From: CAZPRY01 sp964589175
GTDB lineage: Bacteria > Fidelibacterota > UBA2242
Direction of reading: 5' to 3'
Length of the DNA: 64,000 nt
Assembly (NCBI GenBank): GCA_964589175.1
Contig: CAZPRY010000015.1
Span: forward strand, 21,085-85,084
This document shows, in pieces, positions 38,024-46,452 of this stretch. The notes under the pieces are model-generated. The model had not been told where the DNA came from. It saw nothing but the letters and a program-made list of their open reading frames with translations, and made no database searches. A program made the position numbers and the translations under genes. Each line of letters starts with the position of its first letter. The first letter of the stretch is position 1.

Positions 38024-39112
38024 ATGATGGCTGAAATTCAATATAAAAATGTTACGAAGTATTTCGGACCAACCAAGGTAATCGAAAACCTGCATTTACA
38101 CGTTGATGACGGGGAATTTATCGTCTTGGTCGGACCGTCCGGCTGCGGAAAATCAACCACACTCCGGCTCCTGGCTGGCCTGGAAGAGATAAGCGCCGGT
38201 GAGATTCAGATTGACGGCAGGATTGTCAACGATATCGCTCCCAAAGATCGTAATATCTCGATGGTATTCCAGAACTACGCCCTGTATCCGCACATGACCG
38301 TCTATGATAATATGGCCTTCGGTCTCAAACTCAGAAAGTACAAGAAAGATGAAATCAGAAAATTGGTCAGAGAGACGGCAGAAATACTTGAACTGCAGAA
38401 TCTTCTGTACCGAAAACCGAAGCAATTGTCTGGCGGCCAGAGCCAGCGAGTAGCCCTAGGTCGCGCCATCGTCCGTAAACCGAAGGTATTCCTCTTCGAT
38501 GAGCCTTTATCCAATCTGGATGCAAAATTACGTACCCAGATGCGTATCGAAATTAAAAAACTGCACGCGCGTCTGAAAACGACAATGATATACGTGACTC
38601 ACGATCAAACCGAGGCAATGACAATGGGCGATCGAATCGTTGTTATGAAAGACGGCGTCATCCACCAAATTGGTACACCAATAGAAGTTTACAATAATCC
38701 CTGTGATTTATTTGTAGCTGGATTCATTGGCAGTCCGAGAATGAATCTAATTGAAATGTCGGTGACAGATAGTGGTATGCTAATCGCGGCAGACAGTGGA
38801 ATTAAGTTAAACGTACCCGAGGAAGTATTCGTTAAAATTAAACATCAGAACGTGAAAAAGGTTATTATAGGTATTCGACCGGAAGACATATATCTTAAGA
38901 GTAGAGAATCATGTTCCCACCCCATTGAAGTGAAAATTGATGTACTCGAACCACTGGGAAATGAGACCCTGCTCTATGTGAATTCACGGGATGTCACATG
39001 TATCTGTAAAGAAGTAGGTTTTATCGAAGCGAAGCAGGGGGATTCTGTGTTAATTTATTTTAATCTGAAAAGAATAAAATATTTTAACGCTGATACCCAA
39101 AATGCGCTTTGA
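38024..39112 (+). CDS. ABC transporter ATPase, UgpC/MsmK type
   Basis: 362 residues. Walker A GPSGCGKST, signature LSGGQSQRVALGRA, Walker B VFLFDEPLSNLD and the H-loop in YVTHDQTEAMT are all intact, followed by a C-terminal TOBE-type regulatory domain (from about residue 235). This type energises CUT1 importers and is often shared between several. No permeases adjoin it, so it most likely serves the permease pair at 12718-14472. Two ATGs (38024 and 38027) are possible starts. Confidence 0.92.
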   Translation: MMAEIQYKNVTKYFGPTKVIENLHLHVDDGEFIVLVGPSGCGKSTTLRLLAGLEEISAGEIQIDGRIVNDIAPKDRNISMVFQNYALYPHMTVYDNMAFGLKLRKYKKDEIRKLVRETAEILELQNLLYRKPKQLSGGQSQRVALGRAIVRKPKVFLFDEPLSNLDAKLRTQMRIEIKKLHARLKTTMIYVTHDQTEAMTMGDRIVVMKDGVIHQIGTPIEVYNNPCDLFVAGFIGSPRMNLIEMSVTDSGMLIAADSGIKLNVPEEVFVKIKHQNVKKVIIGIRPEDIYLKSRESCSHPIEVKIDVLEPLGNETLLYVNSRDVTCICKEVGFIEAKQGDSVLIYFNLKRIKYFNADTQNAL

Positions 39113-39301
39113 AGATAAACTATAAATTTTGATATATCAAAGGGGTAGGAGACAATGATTTTGGCCAGTTTCTGGTAGGGGCGATATTTTTCCCTATATT
39201 GCCACATAAGTAATCAGCGATGATCGTAACCTATTGAAAATACGAGCCGATGCTGCCAGAATTGGAATGTGGTGCAAATTAATAATTTTCAAGGAGTATT
39301 A

Positions 39302-40642
39302 ATGAACCACTCAGACGAGGGAAATACCCTATATGTCTATTTTGTTTCAATCGTCGCCGCCGTCGGCGGTCTGTTATTCGGATTTGATACCGGAGTGATT
39401 TCGGGAGCTATCCCCTTTGTAACCCAGCATTTTGGCCTCAACGTATATCAGGAAGGATTTACAGTCAGCGTCCTTATCATTGCATGTATCATTGGTGCAA
39501 GCGGTGTAGGTGCTTTAAGCGATAGATTCGGTGAGAAGAAGATTCTTATTTATATTGCGCTGCTTTTTACGATTTCGGCGGTTCTATCCGCTCTTGCCAG
39601 AACGCATCTGGAATTGATTATAGCCCGACTTATCGGTGGCCTTGCAGTAGGCGCATCATCGGTACTATCCCCGATGTATATTTCCGAAATATCGCCGGCA
39701 CGAATACGCGGCCGTCTGGTCTCGCTCAATCAATTCACCATTGTTTTAGGAATCTTATTGACCTATATCTCCAACTGGCTTCTGGTGGATATCGGACCGA
39801 ATAACTGGCGATGGATGTTTGCAGTCGAAGCCGTTCCGGCAGGATTTTTTATCATCCTGCTTTTTCTTGTCCCCGAGAGCCCGCGCTGGTTGGCGAAAAA
39901 GGGTAATCAAAATGGTGCCGTGGCCATCCTTAGCAAAATCAGTGGTCGAAAACAGGCTGAGACAGAGATGAATGAAATAGCGACGGCGCTTAAAGGGGAA
40001 GAGGGTTCTTTTTACGAACTTTTACAGCCGGGGCTCAGGAAAATTCTGATTGTAGCCGTTCTTCTCGGTTTTTTCTCCCAAATTTGCGGCATCGATGCCG
40101 TAATCTACTATGCACCGAAAATATTTTTGCGGAGTGGTTATGCAAGCGCTTCTTCGGCATTTCTCGCCTCTGTAATGGTCGCAGTGATCAATTTTTTATT
40201 TACATTTATTGCCCTCATCTATGTTGACAAATTTGGCCGAAAACCGCTTTTACTGGTTGGTCTGGCGGGCATGACAATTTCGTTTATATTTGCCGGTTAT
40301 GCGATGCAATCGGGCACTACCCGGACTTATCTGGTTTTAATCCCCTTTTTATCCTATATCGCATTTTTTTCGTTCAGTATGGGTCCGATTCCCTGGATAT
40401 TCATATCGGAAGTATTCCCGAATAAAATCAGGGGGCGGGTGGTATCCATCGCGACGATGGCATTGTGGGTTTCCAATTTTATCGTTGTTCAGAATTTTCC
40501 CTGGATGGTTGAGGCTATCGGTGGCGGGAGCTTCTATATCTTCTCACTGGTTTGTTTTGTCACTTTTCTGTTTGTACTGCTGATGATAACGGAGACCAAG
40601 GGCAAGACGCTGGAAGAAATCGAACGTATGTGGAAGCGATAA
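39302..40642 (+). CDS. MFS sugar:proton symporter (sugar porter family)
   Basis: 446 residues with 12 hydrophobic segments. ATG 39302 is chosen for its AAGGAG site. Sugar-porter signatures: GGLLFGFDTGVISGA in helix 1, DRFGEKK after helix 2, RLIGGLAVGASSVLSPMYISEISP in helix 4-5, PESPRWL before the central loop, a sugar-contacting Q in FFSQICGIDAVIYYAP, and VPETKG-like ITETKGKTLEEIE at the end. It imports a monosaccharide across the inner membrane; placement before mannose-6-phosphate isomerase suggests a hexose such as mannose or glucose. Confidence 0.93.
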   Translation: MNHSDEGNTLYVYFVSIVAAVGGLLFGFDTGVISGAIPFVTQHFGLNVYQEGFTVSVLIIACIIGASGVGALSDRFGEKKILIYIALLFTISAVLSALARTHLELIIARLIGGLAVGASSVLSPMYISEISPARIRGRLVSLNQFTIVLGILLTYISNWLLVDIGPNNWRWMFAVEAVPAGFFIILLFLVPESPRWLAKKGNQNGAVAILSKISGRKQAETEMNEIATALKGEEGSFYELLQPGLRKILIVAVLLGFFSQICGIDAVIYYAPKIFLRSGYASASSAFLASVMVAVINFLFTFIALIYVDKFGRKPLLLVGLAGMTISFIFAGYAMQSGTTRTYLVLIPFLSYIAFFSFSMGPIPWIFISEVFPNKIRGRVVSIATMALWVSNFIVVQNFPWMVEAIGGGSFYIFSLVCFVTFLFVLLMITETKGKTLEEIERMWKR

Positions 40643-40679
40643 AAATCCGTAGTATTGTACTTTCTAAATAGGAGAGGAA

Positions 40680-42503
40680 ATGACAGTCTATTATTCTGCT
40701 AAAAGTAGAACCGCCAACCGCCCTCAAGTCTCAAAAACAACCATTGATACCATAGTCGTTGGAAAACGGGAAGTCTGTGAATCAATTGTTGACTCAATAA
40801 GTGGACATCTTGATCGGAATAAAACTCCCTGCTTTTTAGCACTCGACGGTTATTTAGGTATTGAATGGATGAAGATAATCCGGGAATTGAGCGATATTTT
40901 AGAAGAAAAACAGATAGCGATCAAGACCCTGGATATAGAATCATGTTTTAAGAAGCCTCACGAAATAGATGAGATGATTCAGCGCTACCTGGAATGCGAT
41001 CCTGATTTCGGGTACGTATTTGACGGTCAGCTAGAACAATTTTTCGATTCGATTAAGTTAAATGATTTGGAAAAGGAGTTATACAATCTCAGACTGATCA
41101 GCTTAAAAAATCCAAAGACGGCAGTAATATGTTACGGGTGCGGTGCAGATTTAGAGCGGCTTAAAGTCTTATTTGACCGGATAGTGTATTTTGACTTGAC
41201 ACGGGAGGAACTATTCAATCGTTCCGAGATAAATTCGATTTCCTGCCTGGGCGCTAAGGACGGTGACTGGCCGGTGCATGCAAATCTAAAAAGATTCTGC
41301 TATGTGGATTCTCAGGTGCTGGACAAACATAAAAGAAGAGCTCTCAAAGAAATGGATTGCTACGTAGATGCTAACAGCACGGATGAACTAAAAATCGTCC
41401 CGCGCAGCTCTTATGAGGAGATTTTATCTGATGTTGCCCAGGCGCCTATCATTATGAAACAGCTGTATTGCCCGGTCGTCTGGGGCGGCAACTGGCAAAA
41501 AGAATTGAAGAAACTTTCCAAATCAATCACGAACTCGGGACAGGGTTCCATCGTACCGACCGAGAACAGTATCGAAATAGTCCTGGATAAAATTTGTCTG
41601 GACGTCACCTTTCAAAATCTCCTCTGGCAGGAACCCATCAGGATATTAGGCGACTACGCATTTAAAATAACTCAAGGTAAGTTCCCACTTTGCTATTATT
41701 ACGATGACGAGATCGACGGAGGCCACATGGCGATCCAGGTTCATCCGAATGATAGTTATATTAGGAAAAATTTCAACGAAGCGATGCGGCAGGATGAAAG
41801 TTACTATATCGTGCATACCGGACCCGGCGCCAAAACCTTCCTGGGTCTTAAAGAAGATGCCGACATCGACCAGTTTCAAAGAGATGCCGTCATGAGTGAA
41901 AAGGAAAACGTAGCTATTGATTATGAGCGCTACGTCGACAGTATCGAAACCAAACCCGGAGATTTTCTCTTAATCCCGGCGGGTACGCTGCACGCTTCGG
42001 GTAGAAATCAGATGGTTATCGAGATCGACTGGATCATTGCCGCTCACACGCCCGGATATACATTTCACATATACGATTATATGAGACCCGATCTGGACGG
42101 AACTTTCCGAACGATGCACATCAAGCACTCTTTCAATGTCCTGAAAGAGGAGCGCAGAAGCAGCTGGGTGAAGGCGAATCTGAAACAAACTCCCAGGTTA
42201 ATCCGCGAAGGAGAAGGCTGGGCCGAGTTTGTCATCGGCAGCCGGGAGGACATGTTCTTAGAAGTTCGCCGGCTTGAATTTCAAAAAAAGATTCACGACG
42301 AGACAGATGGGAGAAAAATGTTTCATGCTTTGACGCTGGTCGAAGGCGAAAGCGTTATCATCCAGTCTCTCGAAAATCCCGAAAGACAATGTCATCTGAA
42401 TTTTCCTGACACGCTTATTGTACCGGCCTGCCTCGGCAAATATAGCATCATCAACCTGGGAAAGAAACCCTGTAAAGTCGTTAAGGCCCTGGTGAGATCG
42501 TGA
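40680..42503 (+). CDS. manA: Class I mannose-6-phosphate isomerase with extra N-terminal domain
   Basis: 607 residues with a GGAGAGG ribosome site. The C-terminal half (from about 265) is a cupin phosphomannose isomerase: MKQLYCPVVWGGNW, zinc ligands in AIQVHPND and a Glu in the following strand, FLLIPAGTLHASG and VIEIDW. The first 260 residues are an unusual addition that resembles the Rossmann/kinase-like domain found on some long bacterial phosphomannose isomerases (TIVVGKREVCESIVDSI...PCFLALDGYLGIEWMKII), but an intact Walker A motif was not seen. It interconverts mannose 6-phosphate and fructose 6-phosphate. It overlaps the ROK kinase by 4 bases, implying kinase and isomerase act in sequence. 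Confidence 0.85.
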   Translation: MTVYYSAKSRTANRPQVSKTTIDTIVVGKREVCESIVDSISGHLDRNKTPCFLALDGYLGIEWMKIIRELSDILEEKQIAIKTLDIESCFKKPHEIDEMIQRYLECDPDFGYVFDGQLEQFFDSIKLNDLEKELYNLRLISLKNPKTAVICYGCGADLERLKVLFDRIVYFDLTREELFNRSEINSISCLGAKDGDWPVHANLKRFCYVDSQVLDKHKRRALKEMDCYVDANSTDELKIVPRSSYEEILSDVAQAPIIMKQLYCPVVWGGNWQKELKKLSKSITNSGQGSIVPTENSIEIVLDKICLDVTFQNLLWQEPIRILGDYAFKITQGKFPLCYYYDDEIDGGHMAIQVHPNDSYIRKNFNEAMRQDESYYIVHTGPGAKTFLGLKEDADIDQFQRDAVMSEKENVAIDYERYVDSIETKPGDFLLIPAGTLHASGRNQMVIEIDWIIAAHTPGYTFHIYDYMRPDLDGTFRTMHIKHSFNVLKEERRSSWVKANLKQTPRLIREGEGWAEFVIGSREDMFLEVRRLEFQKKIHDETDGRKMFHALTLVEGESVIIQSLENPERQCHLNFPDTLIVPACLGKYSIINLGKKPCKVVKALVRS

Positions 42504-43414
42504 GGCTTACAATTGAAAATGATTTTTATGTGACGCTGGATGTCGGCGGAAGTTTTGTAAAGGCCGCCCTGTTAAGCAGCGAATATGAAGTAGTCGCAGG
42601 CTCGTTTTCAAATACGCCGATCGATACAAGCGGGCCCTCAAAACAGGTAATCGATACGATAATTGCTGTGATTGCGGAAAAATTCCGGATAGTGAAAGCA
42701 TTCGGGGAAGTCAAGGCAATCGGGCTCTGTTTCCCGGAATTCTCCGACTACAGCAAGGGTACAATCGCGATGATGAAGGATAAGTTTCAACAATGCTGCG
42801 GAATCGTGCTGAGGGACGAAATCATCAACGGATTGAGATTATCCCCTGATTTTCAGATTGTATTCGAAGAGGATTCGCTCGCCTTTATGAGAGGAGCGCT
42901 AAGACGGGGGAAGGCTGAAGCCTATGACCGGATCATCGGCCTTACGCTTGGTACGGGCCTCGGGTCGGCCTTCATGGAAAAGGGAAAAATAATACGGAAC
43001 GCTCCGGGCGTCCCGCCGGATGGCGAACTTGGCTGTCTTCCGTTAAAAGGTGGAATCATTGAAGACATCATCTCCATCAAAGGCATACTCCGGATTTACA
43101 GGGGAATTAGCAGAAAGCCGGAGAATGATGTAAAAACTATCGCTCTTCAGGCGCAAAAAGGGGATGCCGCTGCAATGCGAAGCTTCGACGAATTCGGAAA
43201 AACGATGGGGCAAATACTCAAAAAATACGTCGAAGACTTCAGGGCTGAGTGCATCATTTTGGGCGGCCAGATTGCCAAAAGCTTTGAACTTTTCGCGACG
43301 CCGTTGAGGAGCGAGTTGTCGGGCGTCGTCTCGCTTCAGGAAATCGTTCCGGCTGCATCGATTAATTTCAGTTCATTTTACGGTTTACTCAGCATGATAA
43401 AAGACGTACGATAA
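42500..43414 (+). CDS. ROK-family sugar kinase
   Basis: 304 residues from GTG 42500, overlapping the isomerase stop (GTGA). The N-terminal phosphate-binding loop is LDVGGSFVKAALL and the second one GLTLGTGLGSAFM. The catalytic Asp is expected in VFEEDSLAFMRGA, where the family usually has N-D; here it reads E-D. The zinc-binding CxCGxxGC signature of most ROK kinases is absent (GELGCLPLKGG at that place), as in some shorter ROK kinases. Coupling with phosphomannose isomerase suggests hexose (mannose) phosphorylation at C6. It is the last + strand gene before the foreign cassette region. Confidence 0.83.
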   Translation: MRLTIENDFYVTLDVGGSFVKAALLSSEYEVVAGSFSNTPIDTSGPSKQVIDTIIAVIAEKFRIVKAFGEVKAIGLCFPEFSDYSKGTIAMMKDKFQQCCGIVLRDEIINGLRLSPDFQIVFEEDSLAFMRGALRRGKAEAYDRIIGLTLGTGLGSAFMEKGKIIRNAPGVPPDGELGCLPLKGGIIEDIISIKGILRIYRGISRKPENDVKTIALQAQKGDAAAMRSFDEFGKTMGQILKKYVEDFRAECIILGGQIAKSFELFATPLRSELSGVVSLQEIVPAASINFSSFYGLLSMIKDVR

Positions 43415-43467
43415 GGTACGCCCAAAGAGAACAGTGTTCATTTCAGTATCCTTTGGCGGCGGTTTCA

Positions 43468-43596
43468 GCTAACGTTCGGAACTATATGCAGTACGGGATT
43501 TCGGAGCAGTTTCCTATCGAGTTACACGATACTACTTGCGAGAACCGCATTACGAATACAGATGCAACCCGTATTGACATATAGTTTTTGTTATGC
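43468..43596 (-). other. attC-like integron recombination site 1
   Basis: Read on the minus strand: an R''-like box GGCATAAC (43597-43590), then ACTATATGTCAATACGGG, a 70-base loop region, then CCCGTACTGCATATAGT and an R'-like box CGTTAGC (43474-43468). The inner arms pair over 17 positions with one extra base in the R''-side arm, the asymmetry that sets attC polarity. The total length of about 129 bp is typical. The R'' box is complementary to the first bases of the adjoining lipoprotein cassette (GTTATGCCC at 44211-44203 on the minus strand), as expected for a true cassette. Confidence 0.75.
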
Positions 43597-43609
43597 CCAG
43601 GCTTTTTTT

Positions 43610-44131
43610 TCAATGCCATCTATAATCTGTATCTTTTAAAGGGTCAATATTTTTAAAATCATTAAAATCTTTGTATTTGTTATTCTCCCACCAATCATAA
43701 TAGGCTTTTGCAGCAATTGCATGAGATACACTATCTGTGACTAAATCTAATTCATCAGAATCTCGGAGTGCCAATATTGGATTTTGAGAAGGAAATCTCA
43801 TTATCAAGTATTCGCTATTAATTGATAATGCTCGAATCGATTCAATAGTCCATAAAACATACATCCCTAATTTGCATTCAGGTGCATATAATGATGAAAT
43901 AGGATTATGAGGAAAATTAGTAATAATTTGAGTTTCATTTCTATACTGGAGCAAGACAGGGATGTCACTATAAGTAAATGACGGAAGATTTAATGAATCA
44001 TATTGACTTGATTTTAATAACTCGATATAAGTCGGGACATCAAGATTAATTGTTTCATCATTGTCTTTTTTATCACAACCTATCAAGCCGATCAAAGAAG
44101 TCAGAAAGATTAAAAATTTCAACGTTTTCAT
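43610..44131 (-). CDS. Small lipoprotein in an integron-type cassette (possibly DUF4943-like)
   Basis: 173 residues with a lipobox (SLIGLIGC) after a short signal peptide and a good AAGGAG ribosome site. The mature part (PTYIELLKSSQYDSLNLPSFTYSDIPVLL...) resembles small Bacteroidota cassette lipoproteins of the DUF4943 kind; this match is from memory and moderate. It is the only gene in a cassette of about 740 bp bounded by attC-like site 2 upstream and site 1 downstream, on the same strand as the sites. AT-rich compared with the + strand neighbours. Function unknown. Confidence 0.75.
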   Translation of the reverse strand: MKTLKFLIFLTSLIGLIGCDKKDNDETINLDVPTYIELLKSSQYDSLNLPSFTYSDIPVLLQYRNETQIITNFPHNPISSLYAPECKLGMYVLWTIESIRALSINSEYLIMRFPSQNPILALRDSDELDLVTDSVSHAIAAKAYYDWWENNKYKDFNDFKNIDPLKDTDYRWH

Positions 44132-44204
44132 ATTTTACTCCTTACGATTACAAAGCCTTTATAGGATGCTCAAAATGTCAATTGGTTGCGTTTTTTAAGC
44201 TTGG

Positions 44205-44335
44205 GCATAACGGTTGGCGGTATGAAATCGTTGGGGATTGCGGGCTACTTTCCCGTCCACGACGACTGAAGTTTGAGCGGTGCAGAATGCTTGAATTACC
44301 ACTGAAACCCTTATTGCATATAGCCTTTGTTACCT
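44205..44335 (-). other. attC-like integron recombination site 2
   Basis: Read on the minus strand: R''-like GCAGGTAAC (44337-44329), inner arm GGCTATATG, a loop of about 95 bases, inner arm CATACCGCC, and R'-like GTTATGC (44211-44205). Its R'' box is the exact 9-base complement of GTTACCTGC at 49364-49356 on the minus strand, the start of the 5-kb cassette that ends here. Its R' box begins the lipoprotein cassette. Confidence 0.72.
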
Positions 44336-44410
44336 GCTGGTTTTAATTCTTTTTAATCTAAAAGTAGGGGAGTTCATTTATCTCATTTAATAGTAATACT
44401 ATTTTCCACA

Positions 44411-45643
44411 TTACAACATATTATGCCGCTTAATTATATCCGTTGTTACAACATCAATGTTGCCATTAGTCACTGTAATATAACCATCAATGGTACCAAA
44501 AATACCGTCAACATCCCCGTAATCAGTTCTTAAAAACATTATTGACTCATTATTTCTCTGATTCATTAAATCTCTGATTGCTCTCCATTCCAAACCACAC
44601 CACTCTTTTACATTATATTTACTGCATAGACAAACAACTATTAAATCAGACTCATCATGATAAAGTTTTTGTAAATGTGTATCTAAATTTGGTCTTGCAA
44701 ATTCTGCACTATGAAATTCATCATATAGAATTTCATCTTTAGGAAAATGTGTTGTTAATTTGTTAGCAATCCCTTTAATAATTTTCCTGTATTCGCCGGG
44801 AAACGACAATGCAACTCTAAATCGTTTTTGTTTATTTTTCATTTTTGTATTTAATAAATTATCTATTTGATTTGCAATGTTTTTTACATTTGATTGCAAG
44901 TTTCTAAAACTCTTTGCTGATTCTTCGTATTTTATTTGACAATTACCAGCCGTCTCACAGTTCTTTGTATCTATAAGTAGTTGTGAAAAAACTCTTTGTA
45001 AATTGTTTTTTTGTTCTTCTATTTTAGATTTTAATGATGATATTTCTCTTTTATCTTTCAGATTCAAATTGCCATCTCTACTCTTTTTATTCAAGACATC
45101 TAACAATTTATCGCATAAAGCAGTTAATGTGTCTTTTTCTTTGTTAGCATTATCTAAAATTTTACCTCTCTCTTTTATTCTTTCAAATCGTTTGAGTTCG
45201 TCTTCAACATTAATTTTAACACCCATTTCCGCTTGAAGAGGCTCTGAGGTTTCAACATCAAATACTCTAAAACAATGAGTGTATAAAGTTTTAATACCAT
45301 GCCCAAAACAATCTTTGTCTTCTGCCAAGTTGTGCATATGTTGCCCAGTAGTAATAATAGTTTCGCAATCTTCTATCGCATCTTCTTTTTCATATTGAGC
45401 AACAAATTCATCGACAAAATCTTTGCCTAAAACTTGTTCTTTTTTTCTATCATATACTGTTTCACATTTGCCTTCCCATAATTTTATTTTGCGATTTTTA
45501 GCACATGCCCAAATTGTAAAAGGGGCTTCGTCTAAAAATGCTAACTTCATTCTGTCTTCATAACTGACTGCCCTCTGACTGATTAAATTTATTATGTATT
45601 CAATCAGTTCTTTTTTACTCATTTTATTATAGTCTATATCCAT
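44411..45643 (-). CDS. PAS - coiled coil - TIR domain protein
   Basis: 410 residues, last gene of the five-gene minus-strand operon, 19 bases after the SDR stop. Residues about 25-155 look like a PAS sensor (FLDEAPFTIWACAKNRKIKLWEG...CFRVFDVETSEPLQAEMGVKI). Residues 155-270 are highly charged helical sequence, likely coiled coil, containing a CxxxxxC pair (NCETAGNC). Residues 274-400 form a TIR domain: RFRVALSFPGEYRK, ILYDEFHSAEF, DLIVVCLCSKYNVKEWCGLEW, with Glu352 in the position of the NADase catalytic Glu. Bacterial TIR proteins of this kind often deplete NAD+ or make signalling nucleotides in antiviral defence. The trigger for the PAS part is unknown. Confidence 0.82.
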   Translation of the reverse strand: MDIDYNKMSKKELIEYIINLISQRAVSYEDRMKLAFLDEAPFTIWACAKNRKIKLWEGKCETVYDRKKEQVLGKDFVDEFVAQYEKEDAIEDCETIITTGQHMHNLAEDKDCFGHGIKTLYTHCFRVFDVETSEPLQAEMGVKINVEDELKRFERIKERGKILDNANKEKDTLTALCDKLLDVLNKKSRDGNLNLKDKREISSLKSKIEEQKNNLQRVFSQLLIDTKNCETAGNCQIKYEESAKSFRNLQSNVKNIANQIDNLLNTKMKNKQKRFRVALSFPGEYRKIIKGIANKLTTHFPKDEILYDEFHSAEFARPNLDTHLQKLYHDESDLIVVCLCSKYNVKEWCGLEWRAIRDLMNQRNNESIMFLRTDYGDVDGIFGTIDGYITVTNGNIDVVTTDIIKRHNML

Positions 45644-45662
45644 AATAAATAAACTTTATACG

Positions 45663-46445
45663 TTACTCTTGAATTGTACGCCCCGATTCTCTCATAAATG
45701 TATAATCAACACAGTTAAAACCACCGTCAATTATATAGGTTGTACCTGTTATAAAGGATGCTTTTTCGGAAGCCAAGAAACTCACTAATTCTGCTATTTC
45801 CTTCGGTTCTGCAAACCTGCCTAATGGAGTGAGTTGTGGGGCAATTTTCCATGAAATTTCAGGTATCATATTGACATCTGTTTTAACCCAGCCGGGTGCT
45901 ATTGCAACAACCCTGATATGCTTTTCATCATAACCAAAATTGATAGCCAAACTTTGCGTAGCATTTATTAACGCTGCCTTACTTGCCGCATAGGACATAC
46001 TCGAAAACGAGCCTTTCAGCCCATCTGTACTTGCAATATTGATAATTACTCCATTATCAATGAGCGAGTTTTTTAATCCTGTACTTATAGCGAAAGGTGC
46101 TGTTACATTTACGGAAAAAATGGTATCCCATATTGCCATGTCGTAATTGTTGTAATCTTCGCCATCAGGGAAAGTACCAGCATTATTGACGATTAAACTG
46201 AAGGTTTCCTTTTTCATTTCGTCAATAAAAGCCATAAGCAGTTCTCTGTCGGTAAAATCGGCTTTGTGCATTTTGTACTTATTCGGATACAATTTTGCGA
46301 AATCTTTTTCACACAGATTTTCCGAATTATAAACTGCGTGAACGAAATAGCCTTCCGAAAGTAAATGCTTACAGATTGCAAAACCAATTCCGGTTGTTCT
46401 CGAAACACCGGTAACTAATGCTGTTTTTTTTACTTTTTGACTCAT
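45663..46445 (-). CDS. Short-chain dehydrogenase/reductase (SDR)
   Basis: 260 residues. Classical SDR signatures: nucleotide-binding ALVTGVSRTTGIGFAI, NNAGTF, an active-site Ser in INIAST, Tyr-Lys in MSYAASKAALIN, and APGWVKTD. The ending SFITGTTYIIDGGF is typical of 3-oxoacyl-ACP-reductase-like SDRs. An Asn after the first strand (VYNSEN) and lack of an acidic residue there make NADPH plausible. It lies 7 bases after the agmatine deiminase gene in the cassette operon; its substrate is unknown. Confidence 0.88.
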   Translation of the reverse strand: MSQKVKKTALVTGVSRTTGIGFAICKHLLSEGYFVHAVYNSENLCEKDFAKLYPNKYKMHKADFTDRELLMAFIDEMKKETFSLIVNNAGTFPDGEDYNNYDMAIWDTIFSVNVTAPFAISTGLKNSLIDNGVIINIASTDGLKGSFSSMSYAASKAALINATQSLAINFGYDEKHIRVVAIAPGWVKTDVNMIPEISWKIAPQLTPLGRFAEPKEIAELVSFLASEKASFITGTTYIIDGGFNCVDYTFMRESGRTIQE

Positions 46446-46452
46446 AATATAA

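Noticed and set aside
39113..39301. Riboswitch or small RNA before the MFS gene
   Set aside because: No conserved aptamer pattern or convincing terminator stem could be seen by eye.
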